A stretch of DNA of 64,000 nucleotides, taken from contig NZ_JACYVI010000009.1 of NCBI RefSeq assembly GCF_014842265.1, positions 62,001 to 126,000 on the forward strand. Direction: 5' to 3'. The notes beneath the pieces were generated by a model that made no database searches, was not told the origin of the DNA, and saw only the letters and a program-made list of their open reading frames with translations. This stretch comes from Pseudomonas sp. CFBP 13711. GTDB taxonomy: Bacteria; Pseudomonadota; Gammaproteobacteria; Pseudomonadales; Pseudomonadaceae. The position numbers were made by a program, and so were the translations under genes. Positions 16,805 through 25,697 of the stretch are shown piece by piece (the stretch's first letter is position 1; each line of letters opens with the position of its first letter).

Positions 16805-19212
16805 TGTCAGAAGAAGTCGTAACCAAGCCTGTCCCCAGCGCGCAGGTCAACCACAGCTCACTGCGTGGCGCTATCACTGGACTCTATGGTGACGTGCTGC
16901 AAGGCTGGGCACTTAACATGGTCGACCCGGATGAGCGCCTGATCATCGAAGTAATGGTTGACGGGGCCTGCGTCGCGCTCACGCGCGCAGATCAATTCGA
17001 ACCCAATGCAGACCTCGGCGACCAGTTCCATGGCTTTGGCGTACAGCTGCGAAAAAGCTGGCTAGCCGACGCACGACACATCACTGCGCGTATCGCTAAC
17101 CGGGAATTCCATCTCAGTGGTGACCTTCAGCTGCCCGCCGCGCGAAGCAAAGAACCCGCCCCCGTCGCCTCGCAAGTGTGGCACAGCGGCGGTTTGCGGT
17201 TGAGTGGATGGTCGTGGGACCCTGACGCACCGCAGCGGCATGTCCAGATCACCGTTCGTGAGGACGACAGCGTGCTGGGACGAGCGTCTTGTGACAGTCA
17301 CCACCAGGCGCTCGTATACCGCTCTACCAGCGACCACGGATTCACTCTTGATTTGCCGTGGGATTTGGCAGACGGCAAACCCCACACGCTGCACATTGAA
17401 AACGACATGGGGCACGAACTCTCTGGAAGCCCTATAAAAATGTGCTGCTGGCCGGAGGGCCTGGAAGGTCTTCTAAAACAGCACGACTCCCATGGCCCCG
17501 ACGAGCAGACACTCGCGTTGCTGAACAGCGTGGCGAAGGAGCAGACACTGCGCTCACCGAAAAGCGCAGGCTTCAACCATTACCCGCAATGGTTCGAAGT
17601 CTTCCAGTACAGCCCGCCGCGAAACGCTCAGCCTCAAAGGACAAAGCCAGGCGTGCTTTTGCTCAGTGAAGGCGATATGACCTTCGAGGGCGTCAGCCTC
17701 GCGAGTCTGCGCACGCACAAAACAACCCCGTATCAAATCGCCAGAACGTCCGCAGACAACCTGCTGCCGGCGCTTAAAGAACTGTTGAGAGCGGGCTGCG
17801 ACTGCATCGTCCCTATCAGGGCTGGTGATCATCTTGCCAGCCACGCGCTGGACCATTTGACCGGCCTGCTCGATGACAACGTTGCTTGGGCCTATGCCGA
17901 CTGTGACCGCGATGGCCCCACGGGAGAACGAAGCCTGCCATGGCTAAAACCGGTGTGGGACGTGGACTTTTTCATCGGCACGGATATCTTCACGCCCGGG
18001 GCTATTTTCAGCACGGACATCATCCAGGCTGCGCTGTCCCTGCTTGCACCCTCTAGTGAACTGCAATCGTTAAACTGGGATTTTCTAATCGCTGGCATCG
18101 TGCTCGCCACGGAAAAACTCGAAGCGACAGTGGTGCATTTGCCTCAAGTCATTTACCACCGGGACCACCGAACGCCGGCCAGCCCGGAGCAGGCTTGGCC
18201 ATCGATGGACCGCCATCAAGCAATCGCCTGGCTGTGTCAGTCGCTGGTACCCGACACAACCGTTAAAGCGATTCCTCAGTTTCCCGCCCTGCTGCGGGCC
18301 CACTGGCCGCTGCCGCTCACCCTGCCCCGGGTCAGCCTCATCGTGCCGACCCGCGATCAAGTGGGTTTGCTTCGAACATGCGTTGAGGGGCTGCTTAACA
18401 ACACAGATTACCCGTATCTGGAAATCATCGTCGTCGACAATCAGTCCAGCGACCCGACTGCGCTGGAGTACCTTCGCTATTTGCCTACGCAAGGCGTCAA
18501 AGTGCTCCCGCATCCGCACCCATTCAATTACTCGACGATCAACAACCGCGCCGTCGAACACGCTTCCGGGGAAATCATTGGCCTGGTCAACAACGACATC
18601 GAGATCATCGAATCGGGGTGGCTGAAGGAAATGGTCAGCCAATTGCTGCGCGATAATGTCGGTGCTGTGGGGGCGAAACTGCTCTGGCCGAACCGCATGG
18701 TTCAGCATGGCGGCGTGGTGGTTGGCATCAACGGGTTGGCTGCACACACGGGCAACAACCTCGAGGAAAATGATGCGGGTTACCTGGCGACCAACCAGCT
18801 CACTCGGCGCCAAAGCGCGGTAACGGCAGCTTGCCTGCTGGTGCGTAAATCGGTTTTCGAGGAGCTAGGCGGACTGGATGAAAAAGCATTCCCTGTTGCG
18901 TTTAACGATGTCGACTTCTGCCTACGCATTCAGCAATCAGGGTTGAATTTGGTTTGGACAGCGTTTGCGAAGTTGATCCATGCTGAGTCAGCGAGCAGGG
19001 GGAAGGATGCAAGCCCAGAGAAACAAGCCAGAGCTCATCGCGAGCAACAGAGATTTATAGAGCGCTGGACATTGGGGGGATACAGGGATCCCTATTACCA
19101 TCCAGCATTGAACTTAGAGTATCAGTTCAGCCCCTATACTGGGCTCGGGTTATCTCCGGGGGTCGAGACATTAAGCAGAAAACCGCCACGCAAACGAGAT
19201 TTTTCGCGCTGA
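16801..19212 (+). CDS. Large modular family 2 glycosyltransferase with two accessory modules (803 aa)
   Basis: Two copies of the accessory module open the protein: ~22-112 (VLQGWALNMVDPDERL, HGFGVQL) and ~125-214 (RLSGWSWDPDAPQRH, DHGFTLDL, ELSGSPIKM). A degenerate GT2-like segment follows (~280-480; AYADCDRDG), then an active-looking GT2 domain (~509-760) with VSLIVPTRDQ, VVDNQSSDP, the metal site VNNDIEII (~597) and FNDVDFCLRI. This tandem GT2 build is common in O-antigen/polysaccharide loci. It starts inside the end of the preceding gene (ATGA), so the two are coupled. A 95-base gap and a sharp drop in G+C follow. Confidence 0.87.
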   Translation: MMSEEVVTKPVPSAQVNHSSLRGAITGLYGDVLQGWALNMVDPDERLIIEVMVDGACVALTRADQFEPNADLGDQFHGFGVQLRKSWLADARHITARIANREFHLSGDLQLPAARSKEPAPVASQVWHSGGLRLSGWSWDPDAPQRHVQITVREDDSVLGRASCDSHHQALVYRSTSDHGFTLDLPWDLADGKPHTLHIENDMGHELSGSPIKMCCWPEGLEGLLKQHDSHGPDEQTLALLNSVAKEQTLRSPKSAGFNHYPQWFEVFQYSPPRNAQPQRTKPGVLLLSEGDMTFEGVSLASLRTHKTTPYQIARTSADNLLPALKELLRAGCDCIVPIRAGDHLASHALDHLTGLLDDNVAWAYADCDRDGPTGERSLPWLKPVWDVDFFIGTDIFTPGAIFSTDIIQAALSLLAPSSELQSLNWDFLIAGIVLATEKLEATVVHLPQVIYHRDHRTPASPEQAWPSMDRHQAIAWLCQSLVPDTTVKAIPQFPALLRAHWPLPLTLPRVSLIVPTRDQVGLLRTCVEGLLNNTDYPYLEIIVVDNQSSDPTALEYLRYLPTQGVKVLPHPHPFNYSTINNRAVEHASGEIIGLVNNDIEIIESGWLKEMVSQLLRDNVGAVGAKLLWPNRMVQHGGVVVGINGLAAHTGNNLEENDAGYLATNQLTRRQSAVTAACLLVRKSVFEELGGLDEKAFPVAFNDVDFCLRIQQSGLNLVWTAFAKLIHAESASRGKDASPEKQARAHREQQRFIERWTLGGYRDPYYHPALNLEYQFSPYTGLGLSPGVETLSRKPPRKRDFSR

Positions 19213-19307
19213 CTCAGCCGTCTCTCAGATTGGTGAAATCAACGCCAGTATGATTTTGCTCTAAATCGCGTCGCAGGACGTCAACTCAAAACGACATATT
19301 ATCCACC

Positions 19308-22274
19308 ATGAAAATACACGCGGACGATTTGAAAAACGTAAGTTTGCAGCCTGACGAAATTACACCGACGATCAGTCCTTCTTTTGTCAGAGCTTGGTAC
19401 AAAGAAAAGGCCCTGCTGACAGACGAGGAAATTGTCGACTCTCTTTCTCATGACAAAGATCAGTGTAATTACATCTTAAATTTCGAAAATTTGTTAGAGG
19501 CCCACAGTCTTTCATTGAGAGATGTACCACAAAACGTAGATTGGACGTCTTACAGCAAGCAACATCCAAGCATTAGCGCGGGGGCAGGGACTGAATATCA
19601 TATTGTATTTCATTATTTGAAAGAACGCAGCCGGTCTAAGCATTTCAATATTGAATTCTACCGCGGGTATTACGGAATAGATCACAGCATTACCGATAGC
19701 GAACTTATCACAAACTGGAATAGCGACACAGAGCAAAACAAAAGATTTTGCTCATTTGGAGAGCTGTTGTCTTACAACGGCCTTGACAACATATTTATTG
19801 ATGAAAAAGTTGTATTAAAGGAGCTCATCGAGGGAAACCGCTGGGGCCAACGAGAAGCGTGGGACGATCTTGTAACAGCACTGAAACTGATGCCAATGAG
19901 AGTCCTGCAACTGACCGGATCCAGAGAGACAAACGCAGGTATCTACGAAAGTCTCCATCGCAACTTCATTCAGATGGGGCTCATTCTAAAAGCTTCGAAG
20001 CTAGAGTCACTAATAGTCGAGCTTGGCTTAAAAGCGCATGGCAATATAACAACTCGCTTTAATTCCGATGAAATAACAACTTCAAAGCACACCAAGATAG
20101 ATCCGGACTTCTATTTCAGCTGGTACAGCGACCTCAAGTTCGGTGACAAACTCTTTCTAGAGCAACACTGGCTAAACTTTGGATTCGATGAAGGCAGGTC
20201 ACCCACTTTCGAACATGCACTTCACCGGCTGGGGCTGAAGATTGAGAAACTTCCCCTTGAATTTGACTGGCGAGAATACATCCAGAACACAGCCGATCTT
20301 CATTCAAAAGATAGCTTCTACAAAGCAGCAGCTCATAAAATAAAGAACACTGATGATGATTTTAGCTTTGATACCGACTTCTACACCTCAGCATATGAGG
20401 ATGCCAGACATCTTAAACACCAACCAGTTAATGCTGAGCTGCACTGGAAATCAAAAATGCTCGTAGGGATGCGTGCGCGTAGCCCGAAAGAATTTATGAG
20501 CACTTTGGAACTGCCCTCTTCGCTTTATCCGTCTTGGCTTGATATAAACAAGGTGGAACGCCTTAATCAAGAGTTGCCTCAGGATGCTTTAGATACATTA
20601 AAGGACTTATTCACATCCACTCCAGCAGTGCGCTTAAGAGTAGCCGAATCAGACCAGCTAAACTCAGATTTCTACTGTAATATTGGTACTCATTACGAAT
20701 CCATAGGACAAAGAGGACGTGCTGAAGAACTATACCTGATTGCAAACGGATTCTTGACAAACGGATTAGCCCTGGAACACCTTGGCAATATATATCTGAA
20801 CTCCGGATTGCATAGCAGAGCAGGCAAATTCTATTCACTTGCTATCGCAACTGGCAACTGCAGCGAATGGGCTTATATTAACCAAGCTGGATCCATGGCT
20901 GCGCAGCTGAATATCGATGAAATTGACAGCGTATACTCCAAGGCATACACTCACTTTCCAGAAAGCAGTAAATATGAACTTTCCATTAAAGAAAACATCG
21001 CCACCATTTGGAACATAGTTTCTAAAAAAAGCGCGTCTTTGATTAAAGAAAACCATCGCTCAAAACTTATATCGCTCGTTTCGAACACCACCAACTCGAT
21101 TTATGATATTAATGCCACTCAGATCCGCTTGGGCAAATTAGATCGCTACCGAGGAAGTATTAATAAGAAAAACGTGACGATCATTGGTGACTTTCATCTA
21201 CCTCAATGTAAGCGCTACAGGATAGATCAAAAAATTGAACAGCTACAGGCTGCCGGAATAACTCCCAATGTTGCCTCGTGGACCGACACCCCATATGCCC
21301 AACAGCTAATGAGCTTTAGCGACGTGTGCATATTCTACCGATGCCCAGCCTTACCTGAAATAGTGAAGCTTATCTCCACTGCAAGTACTTTAGGCAAGAT
21401 AACGATCTACGAAATTGACGATCTGATATTTGATCCTGCATACCCTCAACACATTTCAACTTATGGGGGATATGTATCGCAAGAAGAATACAATGACCTC
21501 GTCATGGGAATGGCGCTTTATCGATCTGCAGCCATGTTATGTGACTATGGAATAGCCTCCACGCAACCTCTATCAACAGAACTTGCAAAGCTAGTGCGTA
21601 CAAATAAGAGCTTCGTTCATAGAAACGCTTTAGACAAGTACAGCTTAATGCTCAGCCCTGGCCGCAGCGCAGAAAAACAGTATGTGAATATTTTTTACGG
21701 CAGTGGAACCAAGGCACATAACTCCGACTTTATTCATGAAGCACTTCCTTCAATCCTACGTGTGCTAAAGGAAGAGCCACTTGCGCGCCTGACAGTGGTT
21801 GGCTATTTACAACTACCCAAGAAAGTTCTAGAAGAATTTGGTGATAAGATCGTCAACGCACCGTTTACTTCTAGCTTCCTTAGTTACTCCACCTACTTGG
21901 CATGCGCCGATATTAATATAGCCGTACTGAAACGCGACAAAATTAATGATGCTAAAAGCGAATTAAAATGGTTTGAGGCCGCTCTGTGTGGGGTGCCATC
22001 TGTAGTGAGCGCTACGCAAAATTATATCGACGTCATTGAAGACGGCGAAGATGGCTTTTTAGCCCGAAACGACCAAGATTGGTACAAGATATTAAAAATG
22101 CTTGTCTCCAACCGAGAGTTGCGCACATCAGTTGGAGAGCAAGCAAGAAACAGGGTGCTTGTAGAATACGGCGTAGATAACATGGCAACACGGGCGTCAT
22201 CGATAATCGATCTTGTAGTGCAGGATCATCAAGAATGTTTGACAACAGGTCCACTTGGAAAGATCTCATCATGA
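19308..22274 (+). CDS. Very large glycosyltransferase with N-terminal repeat domain (988 aa)
   Basis: The N-terminal half carries three imperfect units near residues 113, 265 and 354, of the type D-x-DFY...Y.D...HW...G..EGR.P, a repeat familiar from rhamnan-type glycosyltransferases. A TPR-like segment follows (~455-540; RAEELYLIANGFL, HLGNIYLNSGL). The C-terminal ~365 residues form a GT-B family 4-like domain: VTIIGDFHLPQCKRYRIDQK (~622), YEIDDLIFD, VVGYLQLP, SELKWFEAALCGVPSVVS. The DNA is clearly AT-richer than the genes on either side, marking the start of a cassette that runs to ~28.1 kb. The next gene starts in an ATGA overlap. Confidence 0.82.
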   Translation: MKIHADDLKNVSLQPDEITPTISPSFVRAWYKEKALLTDEEIVDSLSHDKDQCNYILNFENLLEAHSLSLRDVPQNVDWTSYSKQHPSISAGAGTEYHIVFHYLKERSRSKHFNIEFYRGYYGIDHSITDSELITNWNSDTEQNKRFCSFGELLSYNGLDNIFIDEKVVLKELIEGNRWGQREAWDDLVTALKLMPMRVLQLTGSRETNAGIYESLHRNFIQMGLILKASKLESLIVELGLKAHGNITTRFNSDEITTSKHTKIDPDFYFSWYSDLKFGDKLFLEQHWLNFGFDEGRSPTFEHALHRLGLKIEKLPLEFDWREYIQNTADLHSKDSFYKAAAHKIKNTDDDFSFDTDFYTSAYEDARHLKHQPVNAELHWKSKMLVGMRARSPKEFMSTLELPSSLYPSWLDINKVERLNQELPQDALDTLKDLFTSTPAVRLRVAESDQLNSDFYCNIGTHYESIGQRGRAEELYLIANGFLTNGLALEHLGNIYLNSGLHSRAGKFYSLAIATGNCSEWAYINQAGSMAAQLNIDEIDSVYSKAYTHFPESSKYELSIKENIATIWNIVSKKSASLIKENHRSKLISLVSNTTNSIYDINATQIRLGKLDRYRGSINKKNVTIIGDFHLPQCKRYRIDQKIEQLQAAGITPNVASWTDTPYAQQLMSFSDVCIFYRCPALPEIVKLISTASTLGKITIYEIDDLIFDPAYPQHISTYGGYVSQEEYNDLVMGMALYRSAAMLCDYGIASTQPLSTELAKLVRTNKSFVHRNALDKYSLMLSPGRSAEKQYVNIFYGSGTKAHNSDFIHEALPSILRVLKEEPLARLTVVGYLQLPKKVLEEFGDKIVNAPFTSSFLSYSTYLACADINIAVLKRDKINDAKSELKWFEAALCGVPSVVSATQNYIDVIEDGEDGFLARNDQDWYKILKMLVSNRELRTSVGEQARNRVLVEYGVDNMATRASSIIDLVVQDHQECLTTGPLGKISS

Positions 22275-23473
22275 ACAGAAAAAAAATCGCGATCGTAAAT
22301 GTTTTTTTTTCACCTCAAGCCATTGGCGGGGCTACTAGGGTCGTGATGGACAACGTCGATGTTTTGATTGATGACTACAACAACAAATATAATTTGGTTG
22401 CTTTCACTACGAATCATGAGATGCAAGAGCCGCACTCTATCTATACATATTTATACAAAGGCGTTCGCGTTTATAGAGCGGGGGTGATTCACCGAGTGAA
22501 CATGGATTGGCACGCAAGGGATGAAAAGATGAAACATTTATTCAAAGATTTTTTACTCTTTGAACAGCCCGACATCGTCCATTTCCACTGCGTTCAACGT
22601 CTCAGCGCATCAATAGTAGAAGCCACCTTGGAACTAGGGATTCCTTACGTCGTCACCGTTCATGACGCTTGGTGGATCTCCGATCACCAATTTTTGATGG
22701 ACCAGAATGGACGGATCTACGCCGAGGCTCATCCCGATCCATTTAACCCGGCGCTTCTTCCCGATGAAATTAACCTTTCTGACTCTACGGAAAGGCGCGC
22801 ATTTCTGAGATATCTGCTGTCACGAGCTAATTTAGTGCAGATAGTTTCAGAAGCTTTTGCCAGAATATATCGTAAAAATGGTGTCATCAACCTAACTGTC
22901 AATAGAAATGGTGTTCAACCCAGGGAATGGGAACCGAGAGGAATATCCTCGAGACGTAAAATCTGTGTAGCTCACATCGGCGGTATGTCTGACCACAAGG
23001 GCTATCATCTATTCAAGCAAGCACTAAGCAGCTTTTGTTTCAAAAATCTGGATGCTTTAGTGGTTGATCATGCTGCCTCTGAAGACTCGAAAGTGGTCGA
23101 GCAATGGGGGTCAGTTACTACGCGATTCATACGAAAGGTCCCGCAAAGGCAGGTAGAAACGCTATTCTCACAGATAGACGTGCTTGTGGCGCCTTCTATT
23201 TGGCCTGAGAGCTATGGGTTAGTCACCCGTGAGGCCACCGCCGCCGGCGTTTGGGTTATCTGTTCCAATAAGGGAGGCATAGGCGAAGACGTACTAGAAA
23301 ATCGTTCAGGTTGGGTTATTGAACCTACTCTGGAAAATCTTATCAGCGCGTTCAAGAAGCTTGATCAATTTGAGCAAGCTCCCTCACCCGACATCGAGTC
23401 TATAAAGGCAATTCGTTTGGTATCTGATCAGGTACGGGAACTAGATGTGCAATACCAGGAAATCGTAGGATGA
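22271..23473 (+). CDS. Family 4 glycosyltransferase
   Basis: 400 residues from the ATG at 22271, which overlaps the preceding stop codon (ATGA). GT-B fold: N-terminal KKIAIVNVFFSPQAIGGATR, acceptor half with DIVHFHCVQRL and VTVHDAWW, linker NRNGVQP, donor half with VAHIGGMSDHKGYHLF and the signature WPESYGLVTREATAAG. It belongs to the AT-rich cassette. A typical cytoplasmic sugar transferase adding one residue to a lipid- or glycan-linked acceptor; substrate unknown. Confidence 0.87.
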   Translation: MNRKKIAIVNVFFSPQAIGGATRVVMDNVDVLIDDYNNKYNLVAFTTNHEMQEPHSIYTYLYKGVRVYRAGVIHRVNMDWHARDEKMKHLFKDFLLFEQPDIVHFHCVQRLSASIVEATLELGIPYVVTVHDAWWISDHQFLMDQNGRIYAEAHPDPFNPALLPDEINLSDSTERRAFLRYLLSRANLVQIVSEAFARIYRKNGVINLTVNRNGVQPREWEPRGISSRRKICVAHIGGMSDHKGYHLFKQALSSFCFKNLDALVVDHAASEDSKVVEQWGSVTTRFIRKVPQRQVETLFSQIDVLVAPSIWPESYGLVTREATAAGVWVICSNKGGIGEDVLENRSGWVIEPTLENLISAFKKLDQFEQAPSPDIESIKAIRLVSDQVRELDVQYQEIVG

Positions 23474-23491
23474 TGAAGGGCTGGTGTTAAG

Positions 23492-25633
23492 ATGGACCAC
23501 ATACCAACCGGTCATCTAGATCAATTAGTAAATAATCGATTAACGGGCTGGGTGTGGTCGCCAATAATTCCCGCGGCCAAACTGGCGGTCTATATCTTTG
23601 TCAATAAGGTACTCGTGGGTAAAGCACTCGCTCGCGATCTTCGTCCCGACCTCTTAAAAGCAGGGATTGGTGACGGCAGATACGGTTTCGCTTTCGTTTT
23701 CGAAAAGGGAAATCGTCCAAACAAAGATGATATAGTTGAAGCAACAACTATCCAGAACAACAGTTTTGTCAACCTAATTGGTAGTCCGATAAACGTCGAC
23801 GACACCAATGTTATAGATGGCCAATATGCGGTCCGCGATGACGGCCTCGTCCACGGCTGGATAGTTTACGAAACAGGCGATTCAGCCCCTGACCTGGAGC
23901 TAGAAGTAAACGGAAAGTTAGCTGCTAGTTTTCGAATTGACCAATCCAAACCCGTTGAGACTTGTCACGACGGCAGTATTAAAGCCAGTTTCGAATGCTT
24001 AATACCGAAAGAATTGGTCGGGCATTCCACTGTATCAATCCGCGTTCTTCGGGGCGATACTTCATCTGCACTACAACCAAATTTAACGGAATTTAGTTAC
24101 CACGGGAGTTATTTCGAACACCAGGATGAGGCTGAGAATTCTAGATTAGGCGTGCGCAGCATGATTGTAGAACAGCTACTAACAAAACCTTACATTTCAG
24201 TTTTGTTACCTACTTACAATTCAAATATCGAATTTTTAAATTTAGCCATTGAGTCTGTTTTAAGCCAATCATATTTCAATTGGCAGCTATGCATTGCAGA
24301 CGACAACTCTACCAAAAGTGATGTCAAAAAATTAATAAGGCACCACATCGCTAAAGACCCAAGAATTTGCGCAGTTTTCAGAAGTGAGAATGGAAATATA
24401 TCCGAAGCTTCTAATTCTGCCCTGAGCATCGCGAACGGCAGCTTCGTGGCCCTGCTTGATCACGATGACCTATTAGACGAAGACGCGTTGTTGCATATAG
24501 CGCATACCATAAATACGCACCCGACAGCTTCATTGATTTTTACGGACGAGGACAAATGCAATTCGGTTGGCCAGCGGTATGACCCGTATCACAAGTTGGG
24601 GTGGAACCCTGAGCTGATGCTGGGCCAAAACTGCGTAAGCCATTTAGGCGTATTTCGCACGACTCTCATACGAGCAAGCGGCGGCTTTCGATCGGAGTAC
24701 GACGGCGCTCAAGATTATGAGCTAGTGCTTAGGATCTGCAACAACATCAGCGCCGATCAAATAGTACATGTTCCGAAGGTGCTGTATCACTGGCGAGCAG
24801 TGTCAGGATCAACAGCTCTGTCTGGAAATGAAAAACGGTATGCATCTATAGCCCGGCGAAGAGCGGTAAGACATCACTTGCGAGAAAGAAATTTACAAGG
24901 CAGTCTTATCTCGGACAAGATCACACATCATCTCCGCTTCAAGCCTGCGCTAGACAAGCAGGCGGCTTCAGTCTCGGTAATAATCCATCATCAGGGGTCT
25001 CTAAAAAATCTAAGTATACTTCTTCAATCGATCAGAAAATCGAGGAAGCTCACACCTGAAGTACTCGTCGTTAGTTCCCGATCTGCGAAACCTAGATCTA
25101 GATTGGTAAAATCGCTCGGTCCCATGAGGATACACTGGAACACATTCCCGGCCGATAGCTCAGCCGGGGAGGCATTTGTCCAAAGCATTAACCAGGTAAG
25201 CGGAGCCATCTTGATTTGGATTGATTCAAGAGTAATTCCCTGTAAGAAATGTCCTGGCTGGTTAAATGAACTCGTTCGTCAGGCATTGCGATCTGAATCA
25301 GGGTTTGTGGGTGCCAAAATTACTGACCCCTCCGGGCAAATCGAAAGCTTTGGCTACGATAGGCGTGCTGGGGAGGGCTTGACTGAACAGTTTAAAGGCG
25401 TCCAAGCTGATGAGTATGGACTTGCAGGAATCGCGCAACTTACTCGTAATGTCGCGGCTGTATCTAGTCATGTCTTTTCCATAAAGTTGAGCTTATTACG
25501 CGCCATACTGGAGTCACATGCTGCACCAGTACACAGCGAAAGCTGGATCGCAAGCTTGTGTGAGCATTCGATGCTACTTGGTGCGAAGAATTTAGTAACA
25601 CCGTCGTGCCTTTTTTCGACGGTTCGTGGATAG
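23492..25633 (+). CDS. Modular family 2 glycosyltransferase with two accessory modules (713 aa)
   Basis: The N terminus carries two copies of the same accessory module seen in the 14282 and 16801 products: ~5-110 (RLTGWVWSPIIPAAKL, RYGFAFVFE, LIGSPINV) and ~112-205 (LVHGWIVYETGDSAPDL). A GT2 domain starts at PYISVLLPTYNS (~232), with ADDNS, the metal site LLDHDDLLDEDA (~323) and FTDEDKC. A second, degenerate GT2-like domain (~490-700; SVSVIIHHQG, ILIWIDSR) ends the protein. AT-rich like its neighbours. It starts 18 bases after the preceding stop and is probably in the same operon. Confidence 0.85.
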   Translation: MDHIPTGHLDQLVNNRLTGWVWSPIIPAAKLAVYIFVNKVLVGKALARDLRPDLLKAGIGDGRYGFAFVFEKGNRPNKDDIVEATTIQNNSFVNLIGSPINVDDTNVIDGQYAVRDDGLVHGWIVYETGDSAPDLELEVNGKLAASFRIDQSKPVETCHDGSIKASFECLIPKELVGHSTVSIRVLRGDTSSALQPNLTEFSYHGSYFEHQDEAENSRLGVRSMIVEQLLTKPYISVLLPTYNSNIEFLNLAIESVLSQSYFNWQLCIADDNSTKSDVKKLIRHHIAKDPRICAVFRSENGNISEASNSALSIANGSFVALLDHDDLLDEDALLHIAHTINTHPTASLIFTDEDKCNSVGQRYDPYHKLGWNPELMLGQNCVSHLGVFRTTLIRASGGFRSEYDGAQDYELVLRICNNISADQIVHVPKVLYHWRAVSGSTALSGNEKRYASIARRRAVRHHLRERNLQGSLISDKITHHLRFKPALDKQAASVSVIIHHQGSLKNLSILLQSIRKSRKLTPEVLVVSSRSAKPRSRLVKSLGPMRIHWNTFPADSSAGEAFVQSINQVSGAILIWIDSRVIPCKKCPGWLNELVRQALRSESGFVGAKITDPSGQIESFGYDRRAGEGLTEQFKGVQADEYGLAGIAQLTRNVAAVSSHVFSIKLSLLRAILESHAAPVHSESWIASLCEHSMLLGAKNLVTPSCLFSTVRG

Positions 25634-25697
25634 CGCCAACTAGCAGTCCAGTAGGGCGATATTTATAACTTTCATATTCACTGACTTGGTAGCTAAC

